A DNA stretch of 16,098 nt from JAAGZL01 sp964628835 (GCA_964628835.1 CAZVME010000075.1:1-16098), one strand, 5' to 3'. Counted from the stretch's first letter, positions 7,454 to 14,469 are shown. Made by a program: numbers and translations. The notes: generated by a model not told the origin, from the letters alone.

Positions 7454-7759
7454 ATGGCAAAGAAAAGCATGTTAGCCCGCGAGAAGAAGCGGACCAAGAT
7501 TGTAGCTAAGTACGCCACCAAGCGTGCCGAACTGAAGAAGACCATCAATAGCCCGACAAGTAGCCCAGAGCAGGTTGATGAGGCTGTAATGAAATTGCAG
7601 AAGTTGCCGCGTGACGCCAGCCCGGCTCGGCAGCAGAGACGCTGTCGTATAACAGGTCGCCCACATGCTGTCTATCGTAAATTTGGACTTTGCCGTAACA
7701 AGGTACGTGAGGCCGCCATGCGTGGTGACATCCCGGGCTTGGTAAAGGCCAGTTGGTAA
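7454..7759 (+). CDS. rpsN: 30S ribosomal protein S14 (zinc-less long form)
   Basis: S14 is a small-subunit head protein. The 101 residues match the long, zinc-independent form of E. coli. The C-terminal core reads LPRDASPARQQRRCRITGRPH, then RKFGLCRNKVREAAMRG and IPGLVKASW. Of the four zinc cysteines in short C+ S14 proteins, the first (Cys64) and third (Cys80) remain, while the second and fourth are Thr67 and Lys83. Zinc binding is thus not expected. E. coli keeps only the first, so this copy is a step closer to the ancestral form. An 82-nt gap follows before rpsH. Confidence 0.98.
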   Translation: MAKKSMLAREKKRTKIVAKYATKRAELKKTINSPTSSPEQVDEAVMKLQKLPRDASPARQQRRCRITGRPHAVYRKFGLCRNKVREAAMRGDIPGLVKASW

Positions 7760-7841
7760 ATCAATCCGCGCTGCGGATATATAATTAAAGTCGTTTGGGT
7801 ATCGCGCTGACATCAGCGGACTGACCTGGAGGTAATACATA
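7760..7841 (+). promoter_or_regulatory. rpsH leader with two small hairpins and strong RBS
   Basis: This is the second longest gap in the cluster. It contains a perfect inverted repeat ATCCGC-GCT-GCGGAT (7764-7778), a TATAAT at 7780-7785 without a good -35 partner, a second hairpin CGCTG-ACAT-CAGCG (7805-7818 with its closing A-T), and GGAGGT at 7828-7833, 8 nt before the rpsH ATG. The TCAG at 7813-7816 can pair either with CTGA upstream (7807-7810) or CTGA downstream (7821-7824). The first hairpin has no following U-tract, so it is not an intrinsic terminator. What regulator, if any, acts here is unknown. Confidence 0.4.
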
Positions 7842-8237
7842 ATGAGTATGTCAGATCCTATAGCGGATATGCTTACCCGCATCCGAAATGGACAGGCGGT
7901 AGGAAAGAAGGCTATATCTATGCCTTCCTCCAAAAAGAAAGCAGCCGTGGCTCAAATCCTTAAGGATGAGGGTTATATCATCGATTATTCCATGAGCGCA
8001 GAGGAAGCCAAGGGCGTTCTCAATGTCGAGCTGAAATATTTTCAAGGCGAGCCTGTGATCGAAATGATCCAGCGCGTAAGCCGTCCTGGCCTGCGTATCT
8101 ATAAAAGGGCAAACGACTTGCCAAAGGTACGTGCCGGACTGGGCATCGCAATCATATCTACCTCCAAAGGCCTGATGACTGACCGGGCAGCCCGAGTGGC
8201 TGGCCACGGTGGTGAAATCCTGGCCTATGTTGCCTAA
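7842..8237 (+). CDS. rpsH: 30S ribosomal protein S8
   Basis: S8 is a primary 16S rRNA-binding protein of the platform and, in E. coli, the translational repressor of the spc operon. The 131 residues begin MSMSDPIADMLTRIRNGQA and contain ILKDEGYI, then LKYFQGEPVIEMIQRVSRPGLRIYK and the C-terminal signature GIAIISTSKGLMTDRAAR followed by GGEILAYVA. GGAGGT, 8 nt upstream, is the closest match to the consensus in the window, which implies efficient independent initiation. The 82-nt upstream gap sets it apart from rpsN. Confidence 0.98.
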   Translation: MSMSDPIADMLTRIRNGQAVGKKAISMPSSKKKAAVAQILKDEGYIIDYSMSAEEAKGVLNVELKYFQGEPVIEMIQRVSRPGLRIYKRANDLPKVRAGLGIAIISTSKGLMTDRAARVAGHGGEILAYVA

Positions 8238-8250
8238 TGGGGGATGAGAG

Positions 8251-8784
8251 ATGTCACGCGTAGCTAAAAATCCAATTACTGTACCATCCGGCGTTGAAGT
8301 TAAGATTGCCGGTGGCGAGGTCAGCGTCAAGGGCTCCAAGAGCAACATGCAGTTGACCCTGCACAAACTAGTCTCGGTGAATAAGGATGACGCCGTTCTA
8401 ACCGTTGCCCCGGTTGAAGAGTCCAAAGAGGGCTGGGCCATGGCCGGCACATTTCGTTCTCTGATCAATAACATGGTCATTGGCGTCAGCACTGGGTTTA
8501 CCAAGAAACTGCAACTGGTTGGCGTGGGTTATCGTGCCCAGGCCAAGGGCAAAGTATTGAATCTTAACCTTGGCTTCTCCCACCCGGTCGACTATGCCGT
8601 GCCGGAGGGTATAACTATTGAGACCCCTTCGCAGACCGAGATTGTCGTAACCGGCTGTGACAAGCAGAAGGTCGGACAGGTGGCGGCGGTTATCCGCTCT
8701 TATCGTCCACCTGAGCCTTACAAGGGTAAGGGTGTTCGTTATGCGGATGAGCATGTTGTTCGCAAAGAAGCCAAGAAGAAATAG
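8251..8784 (+). CDS. rplF: 50S ribosomal protein L6
   Basis: L6 binds near the sarcin-ricin loop and helps form the factor-binding site. The 177 residues equal E. coli L6. The protein starts MSRVAKNPITVPSGVEVKI and contains the two repeated L6 domains, marked by FRSLINNMVIGVSTGFTK and by GYRAQAKGKVLNLNLGFSHPV. It ends with the second-domain signature RSYRPPEPYKGKGVRYADE and a lysine-rich tail. GGGGG stands 7 nt before the ATG. It lies 13 nt after rpsH. Confidence 0.98.
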   Translation: MSRVAKNPITVPSGVEVKIAGGEVSVKGSKSNMQLTLHKLVSVNKDDAVLTVAPVEESKEGWAMAGTFRSLINNMVIGVSTGFTKKLQLVGVGYRAQAKGKVLNLNLGFSHPVDYAVPEGITIETPSQTEIVVTGCDKQKVGQVAAVIRSYRPPEPYKGKGVRYADEHVVRKEAKKK

Positions 8785-8796
8785 GGGGTTATGACG

Positions 8797-9153
8797 ATGC
8801 AAAAGAAAATGAAACGTTTGCGCAGGGCTCGTCGCGCCCGCGCCAAGATTCGGGAGCTGGAAGTAAACCGGCTTACCATTTTTCGTACTCCACGGCACAT
8901 GTACGCGCAGGTCATTGCGCCTAACAGCTCCGAGGTTCTGGCCAGCGCCTCTACTCTCGACAAGGCAGTCAAGTCCGAGATTGAAGGCAGCACCGGCAAT
9001 ACGGATGCAGCGGCAATTGTGGGTAAGGTGATCGCTGAGCGTGCCAAGAAGGCTGGAGTTGAATCCGTGGCCTTTGATCGTTCCGGTTTCAAGTATCACG
9101 GCCGGGTTAAAGCGTTAGCTGATGCGGCCCGTGAAAACGGTCTCAAGTTCTGA
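8797..9153 (+). CDS. rplR: 50S ribosomal protein L18
   Basis: L18 carries 5S rRNA into the 50S subunit with L5. Two in-frame starts exist, ATG 8791 and ATG 8797. I chose 8797: the AGGGGG at 8783-8788 is only 2 nt from the first but 8 nt from the second, and the resulting MQKKMKRLRRARRAR aligns with the E. coli start MDKKSARIRRATRAR. This gives 118 residues (E. coli 117). Conserved parts are FRTPRHMYAQVIAPNSSEVLASAST, DAAAIVGKVIAERAKKAGV and FDRSGFKYHGRVKALADAARE in matching blocks. Confidence 0.95.
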   Translation: MQKKMKRLRRARRARAKIRELEVNRLTIFRTPRHMYAQVIAPNSSEVLASASTLDKAVKSEIEGSTGNTDAAAIVGKVIAERAKKAGVESVAFDRSGFKYHGRVKALADAARENGLKF

Positions 9154-9163
9154 GGTATAGGCT

Positions 9164-9670
9164 ATGTCGAATTACAATGTAAATCCGGAAAACGATGGAT
9201 TCATCGAGAAACTGATCAACGTCAATCGCGTTGCCAAGGTAGTCAAGGGTGGCCGTGTTTTCGGTTTCTCGGCTCTGACCGTGGTTGGTGATGGCAACGG
9301 ACAGATAGGTTTTGGAACAGGCAAGGCGCGTGAAGTACCTATAGCTATCCAGAAGTCGATGGAAAATGCACGCAGAAACATGCGTAGCGTTAAGCTTAAT
9401 GACGGCACCCTGCAGTACCCATTGATGGGTCGTCACGGCGCTGCCAAAGTGCACATGCAGCCAGCATCTACTGGTACCGGTATTATTGCCGGTGGCGCCA
9501 TGCGCGCAGTGTTCGAGGTTGTGGGTGTGCATAATGTTCTGGCCAAGTGCATCGGCACCAACAACCCACTTAACGTGGTTCGCGCCACCATCAACGGCCT
9601 AGCCGGGATGGATGACGCTGAAACTGTTGCTGCCAAGCGCGGTAAAACAGTAGAAGAGATTCTGGGGTAA
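9164..9670 (+). CDS. rpsE: 30S ribosomal protein S5
   Basis: S5 lies at the mRNA entry site and contributes to decoding fidelity; altered forms confer spectinomycin resistance or ram phenotypes. The 168 residues (E. coli 167) contain the double-stranded RNA-binding-like N-domain with NRVAKVVKGGRVFGFSALTVVGDGNG and GFGTGKAREVPIAIQKSMENARRNM as separate blocks, then the C-domain with ASTGTGIIAGGAMRAVFEV, GVHNVLAK and NVVRATINGL. It ends at VEEILG. The KVVKGGR loop associated with spectinomycin binding looks wild type. GAGGT is 7 nt upstream. Confidence 0.98.
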   Translation: MSNYNVNPENDGFIEKLINVNRVAKVVKGGRVFGFSALTVVGDGNGQIGFGTGKAREVPIAIQKSMENARRNMRSVKLNDGTLQYPLMGRHGAAKVHMQPASTGTGIIAGGAMRAVFEVVGVHNVLAKCIGTNNPLNVVRATINGLAGMDDAETVAAKRGKTVEEILG

Positions 9671-9673
9671 GCC

Positions 9674-9868
9674 ATGGCTAAGAAGAAGATTCAAATGATG
9701 AAGGTCACTTTGGTGCGGAGCATGAACGGGCGTCTAAAAAGTCATATTGCTTGCGTCAGGGGTCTGGGACTGCGTCGCATGCATCAGACTGTGGAAGTAG
9801 AAGATACACCTTCCACCCGTGGCATGTTGAATAAGGTTTCCTACATGGTTAAGGCAGAGGAAGCATAA
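9674..9868 (+). CDS. rpmD: 50S ribosomal protein L30
   Basis: L30 is a small ferredoxin-like-fold 50S protein. The 64 residues (E. coli 59) include KVTLVRSMNGRLKSHIACVR and GLGLRRMHQTVEVEDTPSTRG, then MLNKVSYMVKAEE. The extra length is a lysine/methionine-rich start (MAKKKIQMM). GGGG sits 6 nt before the ATG within the end of rpsE. It is separated by 3 nt from rpsE and by 1 nt from rplO. Confidence 0.97.
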   Translation: MAKKKIQMMKVTLVRSMNGRLKSHIACVRGLGLRRMHQTVEVEDTPSTRGMLNKVSYMVKAEEA

Positions 9869-9869
9869 G

Positions 9870-10304
9870 ATGCGTTTAAACACTATTAAGCCAGGTGCAG
9901 GCAGCAAGTCGAACCGTAAGCGCGTAGGGCGCGGTATCGGTAGTGGACTGGGTAAGACCTGTGGCCGTGGTCATAAGGGTCAGAAGGCCCGCTCCGGCGG
10001 ATTTCATAAGGTAGGCTTTGAAGGCGGCCAGATGCCATTGCAGCGTCGTCTGCCTAAAGTTGGATTCGCCTCCCGCAAAGCCAAGTACACCGCCGAAGTC
10101 AGATTGAACGAGCTGGCCAAAGTGGGTGCGGATGTGGTTGATTTGAAGGCCCTGCAGGATGCCAACATCCTGCCGCACATTATCAAGCGGGCCAAGGTTA
10201 TCCTGTCCGGCAGCATCGATAAGGCAGTAACCGTACGTGGCCTGGGTGTAACCAAGGGCGCACGGGAAGCCATCGAAGCCGCTGGCGGTAAGATCGAAGA
10301 GTAA
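9870..10304 (+). CDS. rplO: 50S ribosomal protein L15
   Basis: L15 is a late-assembly 50S protein with a long Gly/Arg-rich extension into the rRNA. The protein is 144 residues, the E. coli length. The N-terminal extension shows NTIKPGAGSKSNRKRVGRGIGSGLGKTCGRGHKGQ in overlapping family blocks, followed by GGFHKVGFEGGQMPLQRRLPK. The globular part ends with AVTVRGLGVTKGAREAIEAAGG and KIEE. One nucleotide separates it from rpmD, and 3 nt from secY, so translation of the three is likely coupled. Confidence 0.98.
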   Translation: MRLNTIKPGAGSKSNRKRVGRGIGSGLGKTCGRGHKGQKARSGGFHKVGFEGGQMPLQRRLPKVGFASRKAKYTAEVRLNELAKVGADVVDLKALQDANILPHIIKRAKVILSGSIDKAVTVRGLGVTKGAREAIEAAGGKIEE

Positions 10305-10307
10305 ATA

Positions 10308-11660
10308 ATGGCAAGCACTGGCTCAAAACAAAACCCCCTGGCAGGAATGGGACACCTGACTGAATTACGTCAGCGCCTGTTCTTTGTGCTGGGCGCACTG
10401 CTGGTTTTTCGCATCGGTACCTTTATTCCTGTTCCGGGTGTAAATCCGGCTGCATTGGCGGCGATGTTTGATCAGCAGCAGGGCACAATCCTGGACATGT
10501 TCAACATGTTTTCGGGTGGTGCGCTGAAGCGAGCCAGTCTGTTTGCCCTAGGCATCATGCCCTACATCTCTGCCTCTATTATTATGCAGTTGATGTCAGC
10601 AGTAATGCCCAAGCTGGAGCAGCTCAAGAAAGAGGGTGAGGCTGGACGCCGCAAGATTACCCAGTACACCCGTTATGGAACCGTACTTCTTGCCACATTC
10701 CAGGCCGTGGGTATTTCGGTTGCACTGCAGGGACAACAGGCGGGTGGCATGGGTGTGGTGATTAACCCCGGTCCTGGTTTTGTGTTTACCGCAGCGGTAT
10801 CTCTGGTAACCGGTACCATGTTTCTCATGTGGCTGGGCGAACAGATTACCGAGCGTGGCATTGGTAACGGTATCTCCCTGATTATCTTTGGCGGTATCGT
10901 TGCCGGTCTTCCGGCAGCAATCGGTGGCACTTTGGAGTTGGTGCGTACCGGTGAGATGAATGCCATTACCGTGCTGACCCTGTTTGTGTTGGCGATTGGA
11001 GTCACCGCTTTTGTGGTTTTTGTGGAACGTGGGCAGAGACGTATTACCGTCAACTACGCCAAACGTCAGCAGGGACGCAAGATGTTCGCTGCGCAGAGTA
11101 CACATCTGCCATTGAAGCTGAACATGGCCGGAGTTATTCCGCCCATCTTTGCCTCCAGTATCATCCTGTTCCCTTCGACTCTGGGGCAGTGGATAGGTAC
11201 CCAGGAGAATATGCGCTGGTTGCAGGATATTGTGGGCAAAATAGCCCCGGGTGAGCCGATTTATGTGCTGCTGTACGCCATGGCGATCATCTTCTTCTGC
11301 TTTTTTTATACCGCCTTGGTGTTTAACTCCAAGGAGACGGCAGACAACCTAAAGAAATCTGGCGCCTTTGTACCGGGTATTCGCCCAGGTGAGCAGACCG
11401 CTAAGTATATTGATGGGGTAATGTCCAGATTAACCATGGCTGGGGCCATATATATCACCCTGGTCTGCCTGCTACCAGAGTTTCTGATCGTGGGCTGGAA
11501 CGTCCCCTTCTACTTCGGTGGAACCTCGCTGCTGATTATTGTGGTGGTGGTTATGGACTTTATGGCGCAGGTGCAGGCCTTGATGACATCGCATCAATAT
11601 GAAGGTCTGATGAAGAAAGCAAATTTGAAAGGTCGCGGTGGATCAGGATTGCTGCGCTGA
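10308..11660 (+). CDS. secY: Protein translocase subunit SecY
   Basis: SecY is the inner-membrane channel of the Sec translocon, working with SecE, SecG and SecA. The 450 residues (E. coli 443) show ten hydrophobic segments, roughly at residues 24-42, 75-99, 121-142, 155-176, 185-205, 218-238, 272-290, 317-338, 373-395 and 400-420. The plug region follows the first segment (about 60-72). The cytoplasmic loop RGQRRITVNYAKRQQGRK starts at residue 241. The loop KSGAFVPGIRPGEQTAKYID near 350-369 carries the conserved Arg needed for SecA function. There is no cleavable signal peptide, as expected. It follows rplO by 3 nt; rpmJ comes 75 nt later. Confidence 0.98.
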   Translation: MASTGSKQNPLAGMGHLTELRQRLFFVLGALLVFRIGTFIPVPGVNPAALAAMFDQQQGTILDMFNMFSGGALKRASLFALGIMPYISASIIMQLMSAVMPKLEQLKKEGEAGRRKITQYTRYGTVLLATFQAVGISVALQGQQAGGMGVVINPGPGFVFTAAVSLVTGTMFLMWLGEQITERGIGNGISLIIFGGIVAGLPAAIGGTLELVRTGEMNAITVLTLFVLAIGVTAFVVFVERGQRRITVNYAKRQQGRKMFAAQSTHLPLKLNMAGVIPPIFASSIILFPSTLGQWIGTQENMRWLQDIVGKIAPGEPIYVLLYAMAIIFFCFFYTALVFNSKETADNLKKSGAFVPGIRPGEQTAKYIDGVMSRLTMAGAIYITLVCLLPEFLIVGWNVPFYFGGTSLLIIVVVVMDFMAQVQALMTSHQYEGLMKKANLKGRGGSGLLR

Positions 11661-11668
11661 GCTAAGTA

Positions 11669-11693
11669 CCCCGCCAAGGTGATATTGACGGGG
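11669..11693 (+). promoter_or_regulatory. Hairpin after secY
   Basis: The secY-rpmJ spacer contains CCCCG (11669-11673) facing CGGGG (11689-11693). An inner CAA/TTG pairing lies after a C/A mismatch, closing a 7-nt loop. No U-tract follows directly; the nearest T-run (11717-11723) is over 20 nt away. It therefore does not look like an intrinsic terminator. It could protect the 3' end of a processed transcript or slow polymerase; function is not shown by the sequence. Confidence 0.35.
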
Positions 11694-11735
11694 CGCTAAC
11701 ATTGAATTGAATACAGTTTTTTTGGAGATAGAGCC

Positions 11736-11849
11736 ATGAAAGTCAGGGCTTCAGTAAAGAAAATTTGCCGCAATTGCAAAATCGTACGCCGTAAGGGTGT
11801 AGTACGAGTCATCTGTAAGGATGGCCGGCATAAGCAACGCCAAGGCTAA
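11736..11849 (+). CDS. rpmJ: 50S ribosomal protein L36 (zinc-binding form)
   Basis: L36 is the smallest 50S protein. The 37 codons translate to MKVRASVKKICRNCKIVRRK, then GVVRVICKDGRHKQRQG. Cys11, Cys14, Cys27 and His32 form the complete zinc-ribbon ligand set, so this is the zinc-dependent C+ form. The length is 37 residues against 38 in E. coli. GGAG lies 8 nt before the ATG. Its position after secY as last spc gene is the usual one in proteobacteria. It is short enough to be missed by ORF length cut-offs. Confidence 0.97.
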   Translation: MKVRASVKKICRNCKIVRRKGVVRVICKDGRHKQRQG

Positions 11850-11862
11850 TAGCACCTGAGCC

Positions 11863-11891
11863 TTGATTTGTATATTGTTTCCCGATAAGAT
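11863..11891 (+). promoter_or_regulatory. Candidate alpha-operon promoter
   Basis: TTGATT (11863-11868) and TAAGAT (11886-11891) are separated by exactly 17 nt, each hexamer matching the sigma-70 consensus at four of six positions. It lies in the 94-nt gap between rpmJ and rpsM, the place where E. coli has its alpha-operon promoter. A start near 11897-11898 would give a leader of about 46 nt before rpsM. Spacing and location support it; hexamer quality is moderate. Confidence 0.5.
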
Positions 11892-11932
11892 TACGCGTTT
11901 TCCGCGCGTGAAGCGGGTTTGTTTCGTTTTTT
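11891..11932 (+). promoter_or_regulatory. Alpha leader with competing hairpins
   Basis: Two stems overlap. One pairs ACGCG (11893-11897) with CGCGT (11905-11909), extendable by a U-G and a U-A pair. The other pairs CCGC (11902-11905) with GCGG (11913-11916) and is followed by a U-rich stretch ending in six Ts (11927-11932), just before the AGGAG of rpsM. They cannot form together. In E. coli S4 binds a pseudoknot spanning the rpsM start (Alpha_RBS family); whether this leader forms an equivalent is inference. Confidence 0.4.
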
Positions 11933-11943
11933 AGGAGTTAATG

Positions 11944-12300
11944 ATGGCCCGAATTGCAGGCGTCAACATTCCAGATCGCAAGCACGCCGTAATTGCGTTG
12001 ACTGCAATCTACGGCATCGGCCGGACCAGGTCCGCCGAAATTTGTGCGGCTGCTGGTATAGCGCCGGACATGAAGATTCAGAATCTGACCGAAGCAGAGG
12101 TTGATACTCTGCGTTCAGAGGTTGGCAAATTAACCGTTGAGGGTGACCTGCGGCGTGATGTCTCAATGAACATCAAGCGGTTGATGGATCTGGGCTGTAA
12201 TCGTGGAATCAGGCATCGTCGTGGCTTGCCTCTCAGAGGTCAGCGCACTAAAACCAATGCTCGTACCAGAAAAGGTCCACGTCGCCCGATCAAGCGATAG
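11944..12300 (+). CDS. rpsM: 30S ribosomal protein S13
   Basis: S13 forms intersubunit bridges with L5 from the small-subunit head. Tandem ATGs occur at 11941 and 11944. I chose the second: the protein then begins MARIAGVNIPDRKHAVIALT as in the family, and AGGAG (11933-11937) is 6 nt away, against 3 nt for the first. It has 118 residues, the E. coli length. Conserved parts are TAIYGIGRTRSAEI with its helix-hairpin-helix, EGDLRRDVSMNIKRLMDLGC, and the basic tail RHRRGLPLRGQRTKTNARTR. First gene of the alpha set; a 67-nt gap follows. Confidence 0.97.
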   Translation: MARIAGVNIPDRKHAVIALTAIYGIGRTRSAEICAAAGIAPDMKIQNLTEAEVDTLRSEVGKLTVEGDLRRDVSMNIKRLMDLGCNRGIRHRRGLPLRGQRTKTNARTRKGPRRPIKR

Positions 12301-12316
12301 ATATAGAGTATTTCGT

Positions 12317-12334
12317 CCTGTCCAGAATGGCAGG
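12317..12334 (+). promoter_or_regulatory. Bulged hairpin between rpsM and rpsK
   Basis: The 67-nt rpsM-rpsK gap contains CCTG-T-CCA-GAA-TGG-CAGG. It folds as seven base pairs with one bulged U and a GAA triloop. There is no U-tract, so it is not a terminator. E. coli has a very short spacer at this place as far as I recall. A role as a processing or protein-binding site is possible but unsupported. Confidence 0.3.
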
Positions 12335-12367
12335 TAACACTTAGCAAGAGTTCGTAGGAACCAGGCA

Positions 12368-12757
<390 letters not shown>

Positions 12758-12773
12758 TCGGAGTTAAACAAAA

Positions 12774-13394
12774 ATGGCAAGATACATAGGTCCAAAGTGT
12801 AAACTCAGCCGACGTGAGGGAACTGATCTGTTCCTGAAGAGTCGTGTACGTTCACTTGAATCCAAATGCAACATGGAGAAGCAGCCGGGTCAGACCACTG
12901 ACCGGCGTCGCCGCATCTCCGATTACGGCCTGCAGCTGCGCGAGAAGCAGAAGGTACGTCGTATCTATGGTGTAATGGAAAAACAGTTTCGCAACTATTA
13001 CAAGAAGGCCGCTCAGACCAAGGGTGCGACCGGTGAAAACCTGCTGCAATTCCTGGAGCAGCGTCTGGATAACGTGGTGTATCGTCTTGGCTTTGGTTCT
13101 ACCCGTGCGGAAGCCCGCCAGTTGGTCAGCCATAAGTCAATTGAGGTCAATGGAAAGATTGTTAACATTGCTTCCTATAATGTACAGGCTGAAGATGTAA
13201 TTACAGTCAGGGAGAAGGCCAAAAAGCAGATCCGCATTCAGGGAGCACTTACCCTGGCCGAGCAGTATGGCTTTGTGGAGTGGGTTGAAGTTGACCCGAA
13301 AGCAATGAAGGGTGTGTTCAAACGAGTTCCTGATCGTTCGGAACTGCCAGCCGAGATTAGCGAGCAGCTAGTCGTCGAACTGTACTCCAAATAA
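12774..13394 (+). CDS. rpsD: 30S ribosomal protein S4
   Basis: S4 starts 30S assembly and in E. coli also represses the alpha operon. The 206 residues equal E. coli. The S4 RNA-binding domain is visible at LEQRLDNVVYRLGFGSTRAEAR near residues 91-112, followed by SHKSIEVNGKIVNIASY. The N-terminus MARYIGPKCKLSRREGTDLF retains Cys9 and Cys32 but not the other two ligands of zinc-binding S4 proteins, so zinc is not expected. The usual GQHG segment of the N-domain reads GQTTDRRRR here, a mild variant. GGAG stands upstream at the 16-nt spacer from rpsK. Confidence 0.98.
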   Translation: MARYIGPKCKLSRREGTDLFLKSRVRSLESKCNMEKQPGQTTDRRRRISDYGLQLREKQKVRRIYGVMEKQFRNYYKKAAQTKGATGENLLQFLEQRLDNVVYRLGFGSTRAEARQLVSHKSIEVNGKIVNIASYNVQAEDVITVREKAKKQIRIQGALTLAEQYGFVEWVEVDPKAMKGVFKRVPDRSELPAEISEQLVVELYSK

Positions 13395-13415
13395 GGGAAT
13401 CGGGAGAAGCCACTA

Positions 13416-14408
13416 ATGCCTGAGTTTGTAACAGATTTCTTAAAGCCGCGACTGGTCAATGTACAGGCTATTACGCCACTGCATGCCAAGGTCTCCCTCG
13501 AACCAATGGAGCGCGGTTTTGGCCATACACTGGGAAATGCATTGCGCAGAATCCTTCTCTCCTCCATGCCAGGTTGTGCGGTAGTTGAGGTTGAGATTGA
13601 AGGTGTGCTACATGAGTACACCACTATAGAGGGTGTACAGGAAGATGTACTGGACATCCTTCTCAATCTGAAAGAACTGGCAGTTGTTATGCACGCCAGG
13701 AACGAGGCGACCCTGACCCTGAGCAAGAAAGGTCAAGGTCCGGTTCTGGCCAGTGACATAACTGTCGATCATGACGTGGAGATCTCAAACCCGGATCATG
13801 TTATCGCCAACCTGACCAAGGACGGCGAAATCAACATGACCCTGAAGATCGCCAAAGGTATTGGCTACGAGCCAACCACCGTACGTCAGAATGAGCTGGG
13901 TGAAGATCAGCCTATTGGGCGCCTGCAACTGGATGCTACATTTTCACCAGTGCGACGCATCTCTTACGAGGTGGAAGCCGCCCGTGTCGAGCAGCGCACC
14001 AACCTGGACAGATTGGTTATTGATCTCGAGACCGACGGCACTCTGGACCCGGAAGAGGCCATACGCCGTGCGGCTACCATTCTTCAGGAGCAATTATCCG
14101 CATTTGTTACCCTGGATGACAGCACCGAGAGTGAGGTCAGCCCGGAAGATGACAAGCCAGCAATAGATCCAATCCTGCTGCGTCCGGTGGATGATCTGGA
14201 ACTTACAGTCCGTTCCGCCAACTGTCTCAAGGCAGAAAACATATTCATGATTGGTGATCTTATTCAGCGCACCGAAGTAGAATTGCTGAAGACACCAAAC
14301 CTGGGGAAAAAGTCACTGACCGAGATCAAAGACGTGTTGGCGACTCGAGGCCTCTCTCTTGGAATGCGCCTGGAAAACTGGCCGCCAGAGGGAATGGAAG
14401 TAGCCTAA
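13416..14408 (+). CDS. rpoA: RNA polymerase subunit alpha
   Basis: The alpha subunit dimerises to nucleate RNA polymerase assembly and contacts UP elements and activators. It has 330 residues (E. coli 329). The N-terminal domain includes the dimer motif GFGHTLGNALRRILLSS at 34-50. An acidic linker (about 233-249, DDSTESEVSPEDDK) leads to the C-terminal domain starting DPILLRPVDDLEL. The UP-element determinants are intact: Arg266, Asn269, Cys270, Lys272, Gly297, Lys299, Ser300 and Glu303, each one higher than the E. coli number. GGGAG lies 9 nt before the ATG. It ends 61 nt before rplQ. Confidence 0.98.
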   Translation: MPEFVTDFLKPRLVNVQAITPLHAKVSLEPMERGFGHTLGNALRRILLSSMPGCAVVEVEIEGVLHEYTTIEGVQEDVLDILLNLKELAVVMHARNEATLTLSKKGQGPVLASDITVDHDVEISNPDHVIANLTKDGEINMTLKIAKGIGYEPTTVRQNELGEDQPIGRLQLDATFSPVRRISYEVEAARVEQRTNLDRLVIDLETDGTLDPEEAIRRAATILQEQLSAFVTLDDSTESEVSPEDDKPAIDPILLRPVDDLELTVRSANCLKAENIFMIGDLIQRTEVELLKTPNLGKKSLTEIKDVLATRGLSLGMRLENWPPEGMEVA

Positions 14409-14444
14409 GGGCGACTACCACTCTCAACCCCTTATTATTTGATT

Positions 14445-14454
14445 AAACTAGTTT
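14445..14454. repeat. 10-bp palindrome before rplQ
   Basis: AAACTAGTTT is a perfect palindrome in the 61-nt rpoA-rplQ spacer, just upstream of the AAGGA ribosome-binding site of rplQ. A longer-range match, CGACT (14412-14416) with AGTCG (14461-14465), brackets nearly the whole spacer. Either may be a chance AT-rich feature. Confidence 0.25.
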
Positions 14455-14469
14455 GAAGGAAGTCGATCC

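Noticed and set aside
7764..7785. Intrinsic terminator after rpsN
   Set aside because: The perfect 6-bp stem is followed by an AT mix and not a T-run, and the operon clearly continues.
8791..8796. rplR start at ATG 8791
   Set aside because: Only 2 nt from the Shine-Dalgarno sequence; ATG 8797 has 8-nt spacing and aligns with the family N-terminus.
8398..9099. 233-codon minus-strand frame opposite rplF and rplR
   Set aside because: Antisense shadow of two conserved genes, with no visible start signal or family motif.
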